Assembly (NCBI GenBank): GCA_002398405.1
Contig: DGYN01000037.1
Location: 9,569-73,568, forward strand
Length of the DNA stretch: 64,000 nt
DNA from: Caulobacteraceae bacterium UBA5005
GTDB taxonomy: Bacteria; Pseudomonadota; Alphaproteobacteria; Caulobacterales; Caulobacteraceae
Direction of reading: 5' to 3'
Position 1 is the stretch's first letter. Each line of letters opens with the position of its first letter. The translations under genes were made by a program, and so were the position numbers. Of the stretch, positions 1 through 9,877 are shown one piece after another. The notes beneath the pieces are model-generated. The model worked only from the letters and a program-made list of their open reading frames with translations, was not told where the DNA came from and did no database searches.

Positions 1-683
<683 letters not shown>

Positions 684-883
684 CGGAGTCCTCAGTTTAG
701 ATCGCGCGCAAACGGCGGGCCGCGATGCCGCGTCCGCCGGGTGGTGTGCCTTGCAGGTTAAGACGCTCGTTTAGACAGGGAGTCGGGGTGGGGCAAGCCG
801 ATTTGCCGGGTGTTTTCGCAAGGCGGATGACAGAGACGCCGAAGCAATTGTAGGCTGCACATACAATTATCGCGGAGGGGGCT

Positions 884-1768
884 ATGCGGATCGTTCTAGG
901 GGCTGTCGTTGCGGTGGCGATGTCCTTGTTCGGAGCGGGCGCAGCGAGCGCCCAATCCTGCGACCGGGCATGTCTGTCGAAGACCCTAGACCAGTATCTG
1001 CTCGGCGTGATCCGGCACGATCCCAAGGTCGCGCCCCTGGCCGCCAACTATCGCGGCACCGAGAACGGGGTCGAGGTCAAGGCGGGCGAGGGGACCTGGA
1101 AGTCGGTGACGGGCCTGGGGTCGGTGCAACGGCGCTATTTCGATCCGGTGAGTGGCCAGGCGGCCTATTTCGGGCTGGTGGACGAGGGCGCGGCCGGGCC
1201 GATGGTGACGACCGTGCGGGTCAAGGTGGTGGGCCGCAAGGTGGTGGAGGCGGAGTGGCTGATGGGCCGGCGGGGCGAGGCGCTCTATTCGCCGGCGGGC
1301 CTGATCGCCGAGCCGCCGGCCGAACGGGTGCTGCCACGGGAAAAGCGCGCCAACCGGGCGACGCTGCAGAAGGCGGCCAACAGCTATTTCGACGGCCTGG
1401 CGGCCAAGGACGGCAAGATCGTCGAGCACAATGCCGGTTGCACCCGGTTGGAGAACGGCACCAAGGTCACCCAGCGCACCCCACCGGCGGGGGCGACGGC
1501 GGAAATCAGGGCCGAGTTCCAGAGCAATGACTGCGCCGGCGGTTTCGAGCGTCAGACCATCGCCGCCGTGGTGCATCGCCGCTTTCCGGTGATCGACGAG
1601 GAGGCGCAGGTGGTGCTGGGAATCGGCATGTTCCTGCGGCCGCCGGGCTCGACCCGCGAGCGGCTACTGCTGTCGGAATTTTTCGTGACCAGCGGCGGCA
1701 AGATCGACCAGATCTATGCGGCCATGAAGTACATCCCGCATAGCGCCCCGGAATCCACCGGCTGGTAG
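884..1768 (+). CDS. Exported protein of unknown function, NTF2-like
   Basis: A 294-residue protein with a clear Sec signal peptide (cleavage after the A-S-A-Q region near residue 24). GGAGG lies just upstream of the ATG. The mature part has conserved-looking cysteines (SCDRAC, AGCTRL, SNDCAG) that could form disulfides in the periplasm. The segment from about residue 165 (LQKAANSYFDGLAAKDGKIV) reads like a SnoaL/NTF2-type helix-and-strand domain, with a possible second such domain earlier. I do not recognise a specific family or substrate. It converges on the methyltransferase gene 1 nt away. Confidence 0.75.
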   Translation: MRIVLGAVVAVAMSLFGAGAASAQSCDRACLSKTLDQYLLGVIRHDPKVAPLAANYRGTENGVEVKAGEGTWKSVTGLGSVQRRYFDPVSGQAAYFGLVDEGAAGPMVTTVRVKVVGRKVVEAEWLMGRRGEALYSPAGLIAEPPAERVLPREKRANRATLQKAANSYFDGLAAKDGKIVEHNAGCTRLENGTKVTQRTPPAGATAEIRAEFQSNDCAGGFERQTIAAVVHRRFPVIDEEAQVVLGIGMFLRPPGSTRERLLLSEFFVTSGGKIDQIYAAMKYIPHSAPESTGW

Positions 1769-1769
1769 G

Positions 1770-2531
1770 CTAGTCCCAGGAAAGCGCCGCTTCGCCCCGA
1801 AGGATAGCCTCGGCTTCCTGTGTGTGCTTGGCGCCGCCGCGTTCGTGAAGGATCAGCGGCGGCAGCAGGATCAGCGGCGCCTTGCCAGTTTTGATGGCGC
1901 GCAGGATGACCCGTTTGGCGGGCGCATCGGCAAAGGGGTGGATGGGGCGGACCTTGAAGGAGCCGGCCTTGGCGTCCAGCAGGGCGAGAAGGTCGCCCAG
2001 GCGGTCGGCGCGATGGATGAGGGTGATGGTCCCGCCTTCGCGCACAGATTTCAGCAGGAAGGCGGTCCAGGCCTCCAGGCCCTGATCGGCGATCCAGGCG
2101 GCCTTGCGGGCCGGCGCCGGGCCGCGCAGGGCTGAGGGGTCGTCGAAGAACGGCGGATTGGCCAGGGCCGCGTCGAGGGGCTTGAGCTTCAGCCGCGAGA
2201 AGGGGTGGGCGATATCGCCGGAGACTGCGTCGACGCGCGCCTGGAGGTTGTTGAGCGCGATATTGGCTTTGGCGAGGTCTAGAGCGGCCGGATCGCGCTC
2301 GACGCCGAAAAAGCTCGAGCCCTCGCGCCTAAGGGCGGCGGCGAGAAGGGCGGCGCCCGGGCCGCAGCCTGCTTCGATGACCCGCTCGCCCGGTTTGGCG
2401 TCGCAGGCGGCGGCCAGCAAGGCGGCGTCCATGCCGGCGCGATAGCCGTCCTTTGACTGGCGCAGGGCGAGGCGCCCGCCGAGAATGCGGTCCTCCGTCC
2501 AGTTTTCAGTGTTCAGTGACCGCTCAGACAC
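1770..2531 (-). CDS. tRNA1(Val) adenine-N6 methyltransferase-like protein (TrmN6/YfiC family)
   Basis: 253 residues, close to the usual YfiC/TrmN6 length. The SAM-binding motif EAGCGPGA is at about 53-60, the acidic GVERD motif follows at 76-80, and NPPF at 125-128 is the catalytic motif of N6-adenine and related amino-methyltransferases. The early W-T-E-D-x-x-L-G-G-R-L segment is also typical of the family. Likely role: methylating an adenine base in tRNA in the cytoplasm. The gene is divergent from the polyprenyl synthase with 56 nt between starts, so the promoters are probably back to back. RNA target is inferred from the family, not shown. Confidence 0.8.
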   Translation of the reverse strand: MSERSLNTENWTEDRILGGRLALRQSKDGYRAGMDAALLAAACDAKPGERVIEAGCGPGAALLAAALRREGSSFFGVERDPAALDLAKANIALNNLQARVDAVSGDIAHPFSRLKLKPLDAALANPPFFDDPSALRGPAPARKAAWIADQGLEAWTAFLLKSVREGGTITLIHRADRLGDLLALLDAKAGSFKVRPIHPFADAPAKRVILRAIKTGKAPLILLPPLILHERGGAKHTQEAEAILRGEAALSWD

Positions 2532-2587
2532 GGGAATTCAGGCTCTTTCCTTGACCCCTGCCTATAGCGTCGTCATGGTCCCGGCAA

Positions 2588-3607
2588 ATGGCCTTGGACG
2601 TCGCTGAAGCAAAGCGTGAAACGCGTGCGCGGGGAAGCGTAGAGGGACTTATCGCCCTCGCGGCCGGCGACATGACGGCCGTCAACGCCCTGATCCGTGA
2701 GCGCATGGAAAGCCCGGTGCCGGTGATCCCGGCCCTGGCCGACCACCTGATCGCCGCGGGCGGCAAACGCCTGCGCCCGCTTCTGACCGTCGCTGCTGCG
2801 CGGCTGGCGGGCGGGACCAACGATGCCGGGATCAAGCTCGCGGCGGCGGTGGAGTTCGTGCACACGGCGACGCTGCTGCATGACGACGTGGTCGATTCCT
2901 CCAATCTTCGGCGCGGCAAGACAGCGGCGCACCTGATCTGGGGCGCGGCTCCCGCGGTGCTGGTGGGCGATTTCCTGTTTGCCCGGGCCTTTGAGCTGAT
3001 GGTGGAAACGGGGTCGATGCGGGCCTTGGGCGTCCTGGCTCACGCCTCGAGCGTCATCGCCGAGGGAGAGGTGCTGCAGCTGTCCTCGTCGCACGATCCC
3101 AACCTCGACCAGGCGACCTATCTGAAGATCATCGAGGCCAAGACCGCGGAGCTGTTCGCGGCGGCGGCGGAGTCGGGCGCGGTGGCGGCCGGCGCGGACG
3201 AAGGCAAAATCTCGGCCTTGCGGGCCTATGGCCTTTCGGTCGGCCTGGCGTTCCAGCTGGTGGACGACGCCCTGGACTACGGCGGCGTGACCGAGGACCT
3301 GGGCAAGAACGCTGGCGATGATTTCCGCGAAGGCAAGGCGACCCTGCCGCTGCTTCTGGCCGTGGCCCGGACTCAGGGCCGCGAAGACGCCTTCTGGCGC
3401 CGGGTCGTGGTCGATAAGGAACAGACCGACGCGGATTTCAAGCGGGCCCGCGAGTTGATACTGGGAACCGGCGCCCTTGAGACCACCTTCGATCTGGCGG
3501 CCGAATACGCCGAAGCGGCCAAGGCGGCGCTCGCGGCATTCGAGGACGGCCCCTGGAAGACGGCCTTGCAGGACCTCGCCGACTTCGCGGTCAGCCGGGC
3601 GGCCTAG
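2588..3607 (+). CDS. ispB: Polyprenyl diphosphate synthase (octaprenyl/decaprenyl type)
   Basis: 339 residues, trans-isoprenyl diphosphate synthase fold. The first aspartate-rich motif DDVVD is at 99-103 (LLHDDVVDSSNLRRGK) and the second, DDALD, at 226-230 (FQLVDDALDYGG), with the GGKRLRP substrate-binding motif near residue 58. It condenses isopentenyl diphosphate onto an allylic primer to make the quinone side chain. The residues before the first motif lack bulky chain stoppers, which fits a long-chain product, but chain length cannot be fixed by eye. It converges with the GST gene by a 4-nt overlap. Confidence 0.92.
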   Translation: MALDVAEAKRETRARGSVEGLIALAAGDMTAVNALIRERMESPVPVIPALADHLIAAGGKRLRPLLTVAAARLAGGTNDAGIKLAAAVEFVHTATLLHDDVVDSSNLRRGKTAAHLIWGAAPAVLVGDFLFARAFELMVETGSMRALGVLAHASSVIAEGEVLQLSSSHDPNLDQATYLKIIEAKTAELFAAAAESGAVAAGADEGKISALRAYGLSVGLAFQLVDDALDYGGVTEDLGKNAGDDFREGKATLPLLLAVARTQGREDAFWRRVVVDKEQTDADFKRARELILGTGALETTFDLAAEYAEAAKAALAAFEDGPWKTALQDLADFAVSRAA

Positions 3608-4227
3608 GCCGAGCGCTCCACCTGAAGGGCCGCGTGCACGGCCAGCCTCTGATTCATCCGGCGATGATGGTCGGCGATCTTGGGGAAATCCTCCAGGGCG
3701 ACGCCGTCCGCGCCCAGCCATTGAGTCAGGGGATAGAGGTAGGCGTCGGCGATGGAATACGTCTCGCCCATCACCCAGGGGCCCTCGAACAGGTCGGATT
3801 CGATGAGGCTGAAGCAGGCGGCGACATTGGCCGCGACCTTGACCTTCAGCGCCTCGATCACCGCCGGATCATCACTCCACCTGGCGCCGCGCATCCGCAT
3901 CGAATGCGAGGGGTGGACGGTGGAGCAGAGGTAGGAATTGAAGGACTGGATCTTGGCGACCGCGAAGGGATCGTCGAGCGGCGCGAGCCTTGCCGCCGGA
4001 TAGGTCTGGGCGATGTAGAACAGGATCGCCGGTGTCTCGGTCAGGATGCCGCGACCGGTCACCAGGGCGGGGACGCGGCCCTTGGGGTTGATCTTGAGAT
4101 AGCCATCGCCGCGCTGCTCGGCGGCGGCGAAGTCGAGGCGGACGGGGCGATAGGCGGCGCCCGCCTCTTCCAGCGCGATCAGGACCGCGATCGATATGGT
4201 GTTCGGAGCGTAGTGGAGGATCAGCAT
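3604..4227 (-). CDS. Glutathione S-transferase family protein
   Basis: I place the start at MLILHYAPNTIS (ATG at 4227), because the 14 residues upstream in the longer frame would overlap the aminotransferase stop and do not look like a GST. The protein (207 residues) shows the thioredoxin-like N-terminal half with GRVPALVTGRGILTETPAIL (cis-proline and the E-T/S glutathione contact) and an all-helical C-terminal half (YSIADAYLYPL). The catalytic residue of the N-terminal domain is not obvious. It starts 2 nt after the aspartate aminotransferase gene, so the two are probably co-transcribed. Confidence 0.86.
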   Translation of the reverse strand: MLILHYAPNTISIAVLIALEEAGAAYRPVRLDFAAAEQRGDGYLKINPKGRVPALVTGRGILTETPAILFYIAQTYPAARLAPLDDPFAVAKIQSFNSYLCSTVHPSHSMRMRGARWSDDPAVIEALKVKVAANVAACFSLIESDLFEGPWVMGETYSIADAYLYPLTQWLGADGVALEDFPKIADHHRRMNQRLAVHAALQVERSA

Positions 4228-4229
4228 TC

Positions 4230-5438
<1,209 letters not shown>

Positions 5439-5582
5439 TCAGATGCTTGAGGTTGACGAACGGGCGCGGGTTTAGACCGCTGTTGTGTGCAGCGCAACGA
5501 AGGCGCGGCGGATTGCGCGTGACGCGGTTTGCATGCAACCGTGGAAGGGAGGGGCGCAGGGTCTAAAGGAGGCCTCGCGGCG

Positions 5583-6023
5583 GTGATCATCGCGGTCTTG
5601 GGAAGCGTGTTTTTGACCGGGCAAGAGGCGGCCGATGACCCTTGCGTGATCGCAAAGGCGTCGGAGACAGCCGAAGCGCGCGCTCATCTGTTCGCGCCGG
5701 ACGCGCGGTTCGGAGAGCTGGGCGGCCAGGCGTTGAAGCCACCCTTCGGGATCCGCGAGTCGCTGGATGGGGTGTCGGCGCAGCGGGGCGGCAACGACCG
5801 GCACGAACTTTCCTTTCGGACCATGACCTGCCGCGGGTCCCGCGACGCCGCAGAACTCGGCGGCGTGATCCGGCACGACGGCTGGAGCAATGAACCGGGG
5901 ACAGGGGAGGCCTATCCCGCCGTATATGAGGCGCCGTTCCGGGAAACCTGGCGGCTGGAGGCGGGAGCCTGGCGCATCACCGTCCTGGAGGTCGGCCCGT
6001 TTGAACCGGGGGAGGCGCCATGA
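5583..6023 (+). CDS. Small secreted or membrane-anchored protein of unknown function
   Basis: The longer reading frame begins at a TTG (5529) without a ribosome site. A GTG at 5583 has AAAGGAGG 10 nt upstream and starts directly with a hydrophobic signal segment (VIIAVLGSVFLTG), so I use it (146 residues). The mature part contains two cysteines and a WRLEAGAWRITVLEVGPFEPG C-terminus, suggesting a small beta domain like the nuclear-transport-factor fold, but no family is recognised. Its stop overlaps the ATG of the next gene (ATGA), so the two are translationally coupled. Confidence 0.6.
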   Translation: MIIAVLGSVFLTGQEAADDPCVIAKASETAEARAHLFAPDARFGELGGQALKPPFGIRESLDGVSAQRGGNDRHELSFRTMTCRGSRDAAELGGVIRHDGWSNEPGTGEAYPAVYEAPFRETWRLEAGAWRITVLEVGPFEPGEAP

Positions 6024-7093
6024 GGGTCGCAATTCTGGCCTGGGCGGCGCTGATCCTTGCCGGCTGCGCGACCGCGCCGATGGGTGAGTTCGAGCGGCTG
6101 CAGGAAGCGCCGGTGCGGTTCATGGCCATGGCGCCGATCGAAGAGGCGGCCAAGGGGGGCCGGACGGTGGTGCGCCTGTTCACCGCCGACGAGGATTTCT
6201 GGCCCGTGGTGGAGTTTGTCGCCGAGCCCGGCGGCGGCGTGACCGTGACGGCGGTGAACACGCCGGACAGTTTCGGCGCGACGCGGATTACAGCGCCGGT
6301 CGATCCGGAAATCTGGAAACTGGCCGTGGAGGATTTCGCCACCCTCAAGGCGGAGACGGGCGCCGGCGACCGGATGGTGATCGTCGACCTGGGGTCGGGC
6401 GCCATGGAGCAGACGGTGACAGCGGGCATGGTCTGCAAGCCGAAGAGCTGGTTCGTGGTGGCCGACCGGAGCGGGGTGTCCGCACCGGGCATGGGTCCGT
6501 GGGGCAGTTGCGGCAATCGCCAGGGCGAGGCCCTCCCAGGCTTCTACGGGCTGGCGTTGCACAGCCTTGCCCCGTGCAACGCCCTGGAGCCGCAGGTGCT
6601 GGATGTTACGGCCATTTCGCGATGCCTGAGGATTTCCGGGGTCAAGGAACCGGCGGTCGAGCTTTCCAACCTGATCGTGGCTGAGCGCGAGACCCTGCTG
6701 GCCGGATCGGATGACCTGCCGCTGATCCGCGCCCATTTTGGCCCAGAAAGCCGGTTTTCGCCGAGCGGCGGCGAGGCGAGGCGCGGACGGGAAGGCCTCA
6801 CCGCCGGTTGGGGAAATATGGCGCCTGGCCGCCGCTTGAGGATAGGGCTTTCGGCCTATCACGGTCTGTCGGCCACTGAGGTCGAGGTGAAGGGCGAGGC
6901 CTTCTATGTGATCGACGCAGATGCTTCCGGCCGCCAGCTGGCGTTGGCGGACCGGGAAATGTGGTTCGCGCCCTATCGCCAGATCTGGGCCAAGACGCCG
7001 GATGGCTGGGTGGTCAGGGAGTTTGTCATCGAACCCCTGGCGCGGGCCCATGGGGCCAACCCCCTTCAACGGTTCCTGGCGGGTCGAGGTTAG
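6020..7093 (+). CDS. Lipoprotein of unknown function
   Basis: 357 residues with a lipoprotein signal peptide: hydrophobic run AILAWAALILAGC gives a lipobox LAGC at about residue 15. The body has a conserved-looking cysteine pair region around MVCKPKSWF and GPWGSCGN, and a repeated-type C-terminal half (FGPESRFSP ... YRQIWAKTPDGWVVREFVIEPL) that resembles the C-terminal end of the preceding small protein (WRLEAGAWRITVLEVGPFEPG). The two are coupled by a 4-nt overlap and may work together in the periplasm. No known domain was recognised. Confidence 0.75.
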   Translation: MRVAILAWAALILAGCATAPMGEFERLQEAPVRFMAMAPIEEAAKGGRTVVRLFTADEDFWPVVEFVAEPGGGVTVTAVNTPDSFGATRITAPVDPEIWKLAVEDFATLKAETGAGDRMVIVDLGSGAMEQTVTAGMVCKPKSWFVVADRSGVSAPGMGPWGSCGNRQGEALPGFYGLALHSLAPCNALEPQVLDVTAISRCLRISGVKEPAVELSNLIVAERETLLAGSDDLPLIRAHFGPESRFSPSGGEARRGREGLTAGWGNMAPGRRLRIGLSAYHGLSATEVEVKGEAFYVIDADASGRQLALADREMWFAPYRQIWAKTPDGWVVREFVIEPLARAHGANPLQRFLAGRG

Positions 7094-8190
7094 TAGAACC
7101 GCTTTGCGGTGAGCCGCCGCCGCCCGCCGCCGGCAAGGGTGATGTCGAGACTTTGGCCCGCCGCCGCAGTCCTGAGGGTCCGCATCAGGGGCGGGCGGCC
7201 GTCGATGGCCGTGATGCGGTCGCCGGTCGAAAACCCGGCGGCTTCCGCCGGACTTCGCAGGGCGACATGGCGGACAAGAAGCGCCGCGCCCTCCGGTTTT
7301 GTCTGCAAGCCGGTCATGCGGCGGTCGAAGGGCCGGGCAAGGCGGGCGTTGGGGCGAAGATGCAGCCAGCGGGGCAGGTCGAGCGCCAGGTCGAACTTGC
7401 GCAGCAGCGGCTGGCCGATGACCGCATCGATCCCGGCGAAGGGGCGTGCGTCATCCGGCAGGATGTCTATGGGGACATCGGCGAAGCTTTGCCCGGCGAA
7501 GGTGAGGCGATCGATGCTGGTCAGGCGCGAGACGCCAAGACCAAGCCCCTCCGGACCGGAGAGGATGACCTGGCGAGTAGAGATGGCGCGGGCTTTGCCC
7601 AAGCCCAGCCTCTGCGCCAGGGACGGTGAGACCAGGAGGGCGGAGGAGCAGCCGAGGTCAAGGTAGGCGCTCATAGGCGGGGCATCGTTGATAGCGATTT
7701 CCACCCCCGGGTGGGGCAGGGGGCCTTGATCCAGCCGCAGGGAGAGATGGTCGGACTTCGGCTTGAAGTGCGGCCGGACGTATAGGGAAAGCTCGCCGCG
7801 GCTGAAGGCGAGGGCCACGACGAAGGCCTGGAAGAGTTCCATGCCGGCTATGACCCTGACCGGCGCGTCGGCGGCGATGGCGGCTTCAGTCATGTCTTCG
7901 AGGAAGGGGTGAACGCGGATCTGGGTTTCTCCCAGGGTCATCGGCAGAGGGTCGAGACCGGCGCCGACCGCCGACTTTTTCAGCCCTGCCTGCTCGGCGA
8001 AGGCCTGGTCCAAAGAGGTGAGCGGTGCGCCGTTGTCGAGCAGGGCAAGCGTCTGCCGACCCTCAAAGGCGACCGGGGCGACGATGTGGTCGTTGGCCTC
8101 GAAGAAGGGCAGGCCGACAGGCGGCGCGGATGGTGCGCAGGCCACGAGCGAAATTGGCGCAATCAGGGCGAAGCGGCGGGTGAGCAGCAT
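7090..8190 (-). CDS. Lipoprotein with retropepsin-like aspartyl-protease fold and C-terminal PDZ domain
   Basis: 366 residues. A twin-arginine-free lipoprotein signal ends in LVAC (C18). Two lobes each carry a degenerate aspartic motif: LLDNGAPLT at 51-58 and YLDLGCSSALL at 176-186, where active retropepsins have D-T/S-G. A PDZ domain follows from about 300 (LRSPAEAAGFSTGDRITAIDG). This layout matches exported aspartyl protease/PDZ proteins of Caulobacterales. The loss of the threonine in both lobes makes catalysis uncertain; it could be a binding protein. It converges with the upstream lipoprotein gene by 4 nt. Confidence 0.78.
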   Translation of the reverse strand: MLLTRRFALIAPISLVACAPSAPPVGLPFFEANDHIVAPVAFEGRQTLALLDNGAPLTSLDQAFAEQAGLKKSAVGAGLDPLPMTLGETQIRVHPFLEDMTEAAIAADAPVRVIAGMELFQAFVVALAFSRGELSLYVRPHFKPKSDHLSLRLDQGPLPHPGVEIAINDAPPMSAYLDLGCSSALLVSPSLAQRLGLGKARAISTRQVILSGPEGLGLGVSRLTSIDRLTFAGQSFADVPIDILPDDARPFAGIDAVIGQPLLRKFDLALDLPRWLHLRPNARLARPFDRRMTGLQTKPEGAALLVRHVALRSPAEAAGFSTGDRITAIDGRPPLMRTLRTAAAGQSLDITLAGGGRRRLTAKRFY

Positions 8191-8304
8191 CGGCCCATAT
8201 CGTCTCTATTGCAGCGCCTCGCCAAGCGGCTAAGGTCGCGCCGTGGGACTCAAAACACCGGGACCGACGCTTTTGACGGCGCGGGACTCGAACGGGGAGA
8301 TATC

Positions 8305-8751
8305 ATGGCTAAACGAGTGATCGAGATCGCGGCCGCGGCCGTGCTCCTGGCGGTGCTTGGCGGGGCGGCCTTCGCCCAGGCCGACGCCATCGCCGCGCGG
8401 CAGGCTTTCATGAAGAGCCTGAACGGCAAGATGGGCGCGGTGCGCAACTTCGCCACTGACGCGGAAGGGGCGAAAGCCGCCGCCGCGTCCCTCAACAACG
8501 GCTTCAAGGCGTTTGGCGGGCAATTCCCGGCCGGCTCCGACGCCGCGGCGGGCAAGACGCGCGCCAAGGCCGAGATCTGGTCCGATGCGGCCGGCTTCAA
8601 GGCCGCAAACGAAAAGGCCGTTGCGGCGACGGCCGCGCTGGTCGCCGCCACCAACAGCGGTGACGCGGCCGCGGTGACGGCGGCCCTGGGCGGCGTGACC
8701 GGCACATGCGCCGGTTGCCACGGCGCCTATCGCGGCCCGCCGGTTCCCTAA
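8305..8751 (+). CDS. Class II cytochrome c (cytochrome c' type)
   Basis: A longer frame starts far upstream inside the opposite gene; the ATG at 8305 has GGGGAGA upstream and leads into a signal peptide (VLLAVLGGAAFAQA). The mature protein is an alpha-rich bundle with the phenylalanine-containing N-terminal helix (ARQAFMKSLNGKMGAV) and a C-terminal CAGCH heme-binding site, the order typical of cytochrome c'. It would carry covalently bound heme c in the periplasm. Its physiological partner (NO or electron carrier) is not evident. A strong hairpin follows at 8775-8804. Confidence 0.88.
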   Translation: MAKRVIEIAAAAVLLAVLGGAAFAQADAIAARQAFMKSLNGKMGAVRNFATDAEGAKAAAASLNNGFKAFGGQFPAGSDAAAGKTRAKAEIWSDAAGFKAANEKAVAATAALVAATNSGDAAAVTAALGGVTGTCAGCHGAYRGPPVP

Positions 8752-8774
8752 GCAGAACGGCTAGGCAGAATTTG

Positions 8775-8804
8775 GAGGCGGCGCTGGGAGACCGGCGCCG
8801 CCTC
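8775..8804 (+). terminator. Stem-loop terminator after cytochrome c'
   Basis: GAGGCGGCGC (8775-8784) pairs perfectly with GCGCCGCCTC (8795-8804) across a 10-nt loop, 23 nt after the cytochrome stop. There is no long U-tract, so termination strength is uncertain, but position and stability suggest it ends this transcript and also the opposing small-gene operon. Confidence 0.55.
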
Positions 8805-8823
8805 TAGCTGTGCTGGGGTGCGG

Positions 8824-9057
8824 TTACTCCACCTCGTCAAACATCCTCGCCGAGAGCTCGGCCGCCCGGGCGAAGACCGCGGACAGGGCGTAGGTCAGGG
8901 CGTCGCCCGCAGTTTGAGCGTCGTATGCGGCATTGCCGATACGGTCTGGATTGCCGTGGCGGGCGGCGGTTGAGAGTTCGGTGAGCAGAGGCTCGAGCCG
9001 CGCCTGGGCGCGCATGACGTCGAGGAGAGCTGAATCGAGGAGAATGCGCGGCGTCAC
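8824..9057 (-). CDS. Small helical protein, second gene of an operator-controlled pair
   Basis: 77 residues, almost entirely predicted helix (ILLDSALLDVMRAQARLEPLLTEL), no cysteines, no membrane segment. Its ATG overlaps the stop of the upstream gene (ATGA), so it is coupled to it. No family recognised. The pair is preceded by two XRE-type palindromic operators, so it is probably controlled by the repressor encoded just upstream. Confidence 0.6.
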   Translation of the reverse strand: MTPRILLDSALLDVMRAQARLEPLLTELSTAARHGNPDRIGNAAYDAQTAGDALTYALSAVFARAAELSARMFDEVE

Positions 9058-9326
9058 CGGGCAGCCTCGATCGCCTGCAAATGGCCGGATGAGATTCTCG
9101 GAAGGGTGTCGGACAGGACATCCGCGAGGCCAGCGAACAGCAGGGCGCTGTCGGGCTGGGGCAGGGCGCTCATGCCGGGAATGGTTCGCCAGTGCGAGAG
9201 GCTGGCTTTGACCAGGAGATCGATCTCGTCAGCGATGTTTTCGTGCGCGCAGGCTTCGATCTCGCCGACGCTATCAGCATAGATGGCCGCGCGAAGCGAT
9301 GGCAGGCGGGAAGCCGGTGGAGTCAT
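9054..9326 (-). CDS. Small protein, first gene of an operator-controlled pair
   Basis: 90 residues, helical, acidic middle part (CAHENIADEIDLLVKASLSHW). Function not recognised. It begins 10 nt inside a region holding two TCGCA(A/T)ATTGCGA palindromes (9337-9349 and 9372-9384), a strong sign of repression by the neighbouring XRE protein. The gene pair may be a small phage-derived or stress module; nothing in the sequence shows a toxin or antitoxin fold. Confidence 0.6.
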   Translation of the reverse strand: MTPPASRLPSLRAAIYADSVGEIEACAHENIADEIDLLVKASLSHWRTIPGMSALPQPDSALLFAGLADVLSDTLPRISSGHLQAIEAAR

Positions 9327-9335
9327 GGTTGAAAC

Positions 9336-9384
9336 ATCGCAAATTGCGATTATCGATGCAAGTTAAAAATATCGCATATTGCGA
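9336..9384 (-). promoter_or_regulatory. Two palindromic operators in front of the small-gene pair
   Basis: TCGCAAATTGCGA at 9337-9349 is a perfect 6-1-6 palindrome (extended to ATCGCAAATTGCGAT at 9336-9350). TCGCATATTGCGA at 9372-9384 differs by one base. Centres are 35 nt apart. The sites lie immediately upstream of the start at 9326 in otherwise AT-rich DNA. A third copy precedes the XRE gene (9847-9859), so the XRE protein is the obvious candidate binder. Confidence 0.7.
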
Positions 9385-9448
9385 ATATGTGCGTGGAAAA
9401 TCCTCGCGGGAATGCGATGGATGAGGCGTGGATTTTTAGAACGGGATC

Positions 9449-9775
9449 TTAGTCGCCCGTGCCGGTGGGCTTGAAGGCTTCGAGAATGCGAAGCACCTGA
9501 GGGCGCTGTTCCTTGGGCACGGCCATGGCGGCGTCGAGAAAGGCGGCGTCGATGTCGCCGGGGTCATGATCGAGAAGAAAACCAGCTGTTGTACCAAGGG
9601 CTGGAGCCAAGCGGCGCAGCCATTTATCGGAGAGGGCGCGATCGCCGCTTTCCAGAAGACTGATGACATTGCCGGCCGTGCCGACGATTTGGGCGAGCGC
9701 CTCCTGAGAGAGGCCGCGCTTTTCCCGCCAGGCGCGGAGGTGGTTGGCGGGCTTTTTTGAAGAACGCTTAGGCAT
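9449..9775 (-). CDS. XRE-family transcriptional repressor
   Basis: The start is placed at MPKRSSKKPANHLRAW (ATG 9775), since earlier in-frame codons run through the operator at 9847-9859 and look non-coding. The 108-residue protein has a Cro/CI helix-turn-helix (HLRAWREKRGLSQEALAQIV, then NVISLLESGDRALSDKWLRRLA) in residues 12-66, followed by a short helical tail ending EAFKPTGTGD. It lacks a peptidase domain, so induction by self-cleavage is not expected. Autoregulation through 9847-9859 and repression of the two-gene operon through 9337-9384 are inferred from the shared palindromes. Confidence 0.82.
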   Translation of the reverse strand: MPKRSSKKPANHLRAWREKRGLSQEALAQIVGTAGNVISLLESGDRALSDKWLRRLAPALGTTAGFLLDHDPGDIDAAFLDAAMAVPKEQRPQVLRILEAFKPTGTGD

Positions 9776-9846
9776 CTTCGCATTCTGCGCCTGTGGATAA
9801 GACACGTCTTTGTCGTTTTTGCGAGGATGAGGGCTTGCGCAAATCA

Positions 9847-9859
9847 TCGCAAATTGCGA
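9847..9859 (-). promoter_or_regulatory. Palindromic operator upstream of the XRE gene
   Basis: TCGCAAATTGCGA, identical to the site at 9337-9349, lies 72 nt upstream of the chosen XRE start, in the gap between that gene and the small gene at 9878-10171. Likely autoregulatory site. Confidence 0.65.
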
Positions 9860-9877
9860 AGTATGGATCATGCCTCT

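Noticed and set aside
2573..3721. 382-residue minus-strand open frame opposite the polyprenyl synthase
   Set aside because: High-GC shadow: arginine/glycine-rich composition, no ribosome site, and the plus strand carries a complete conserved enzyme.
8824..9326. Two-gene operon as a toxin-antitoxin pair
   Set aside because: Size and coupling fit, but neither protein shows a known toxin or antitoxin fold, and the regulator is a separate XRE gene with its own promoter.
9792..9800. TGTGGATAA, a perfect DnaA-box sequence on the reverse strand
   Set aside because: Single box without a cluster, AT-rich unwinding region or dnaA-type neighbours; not an origin.
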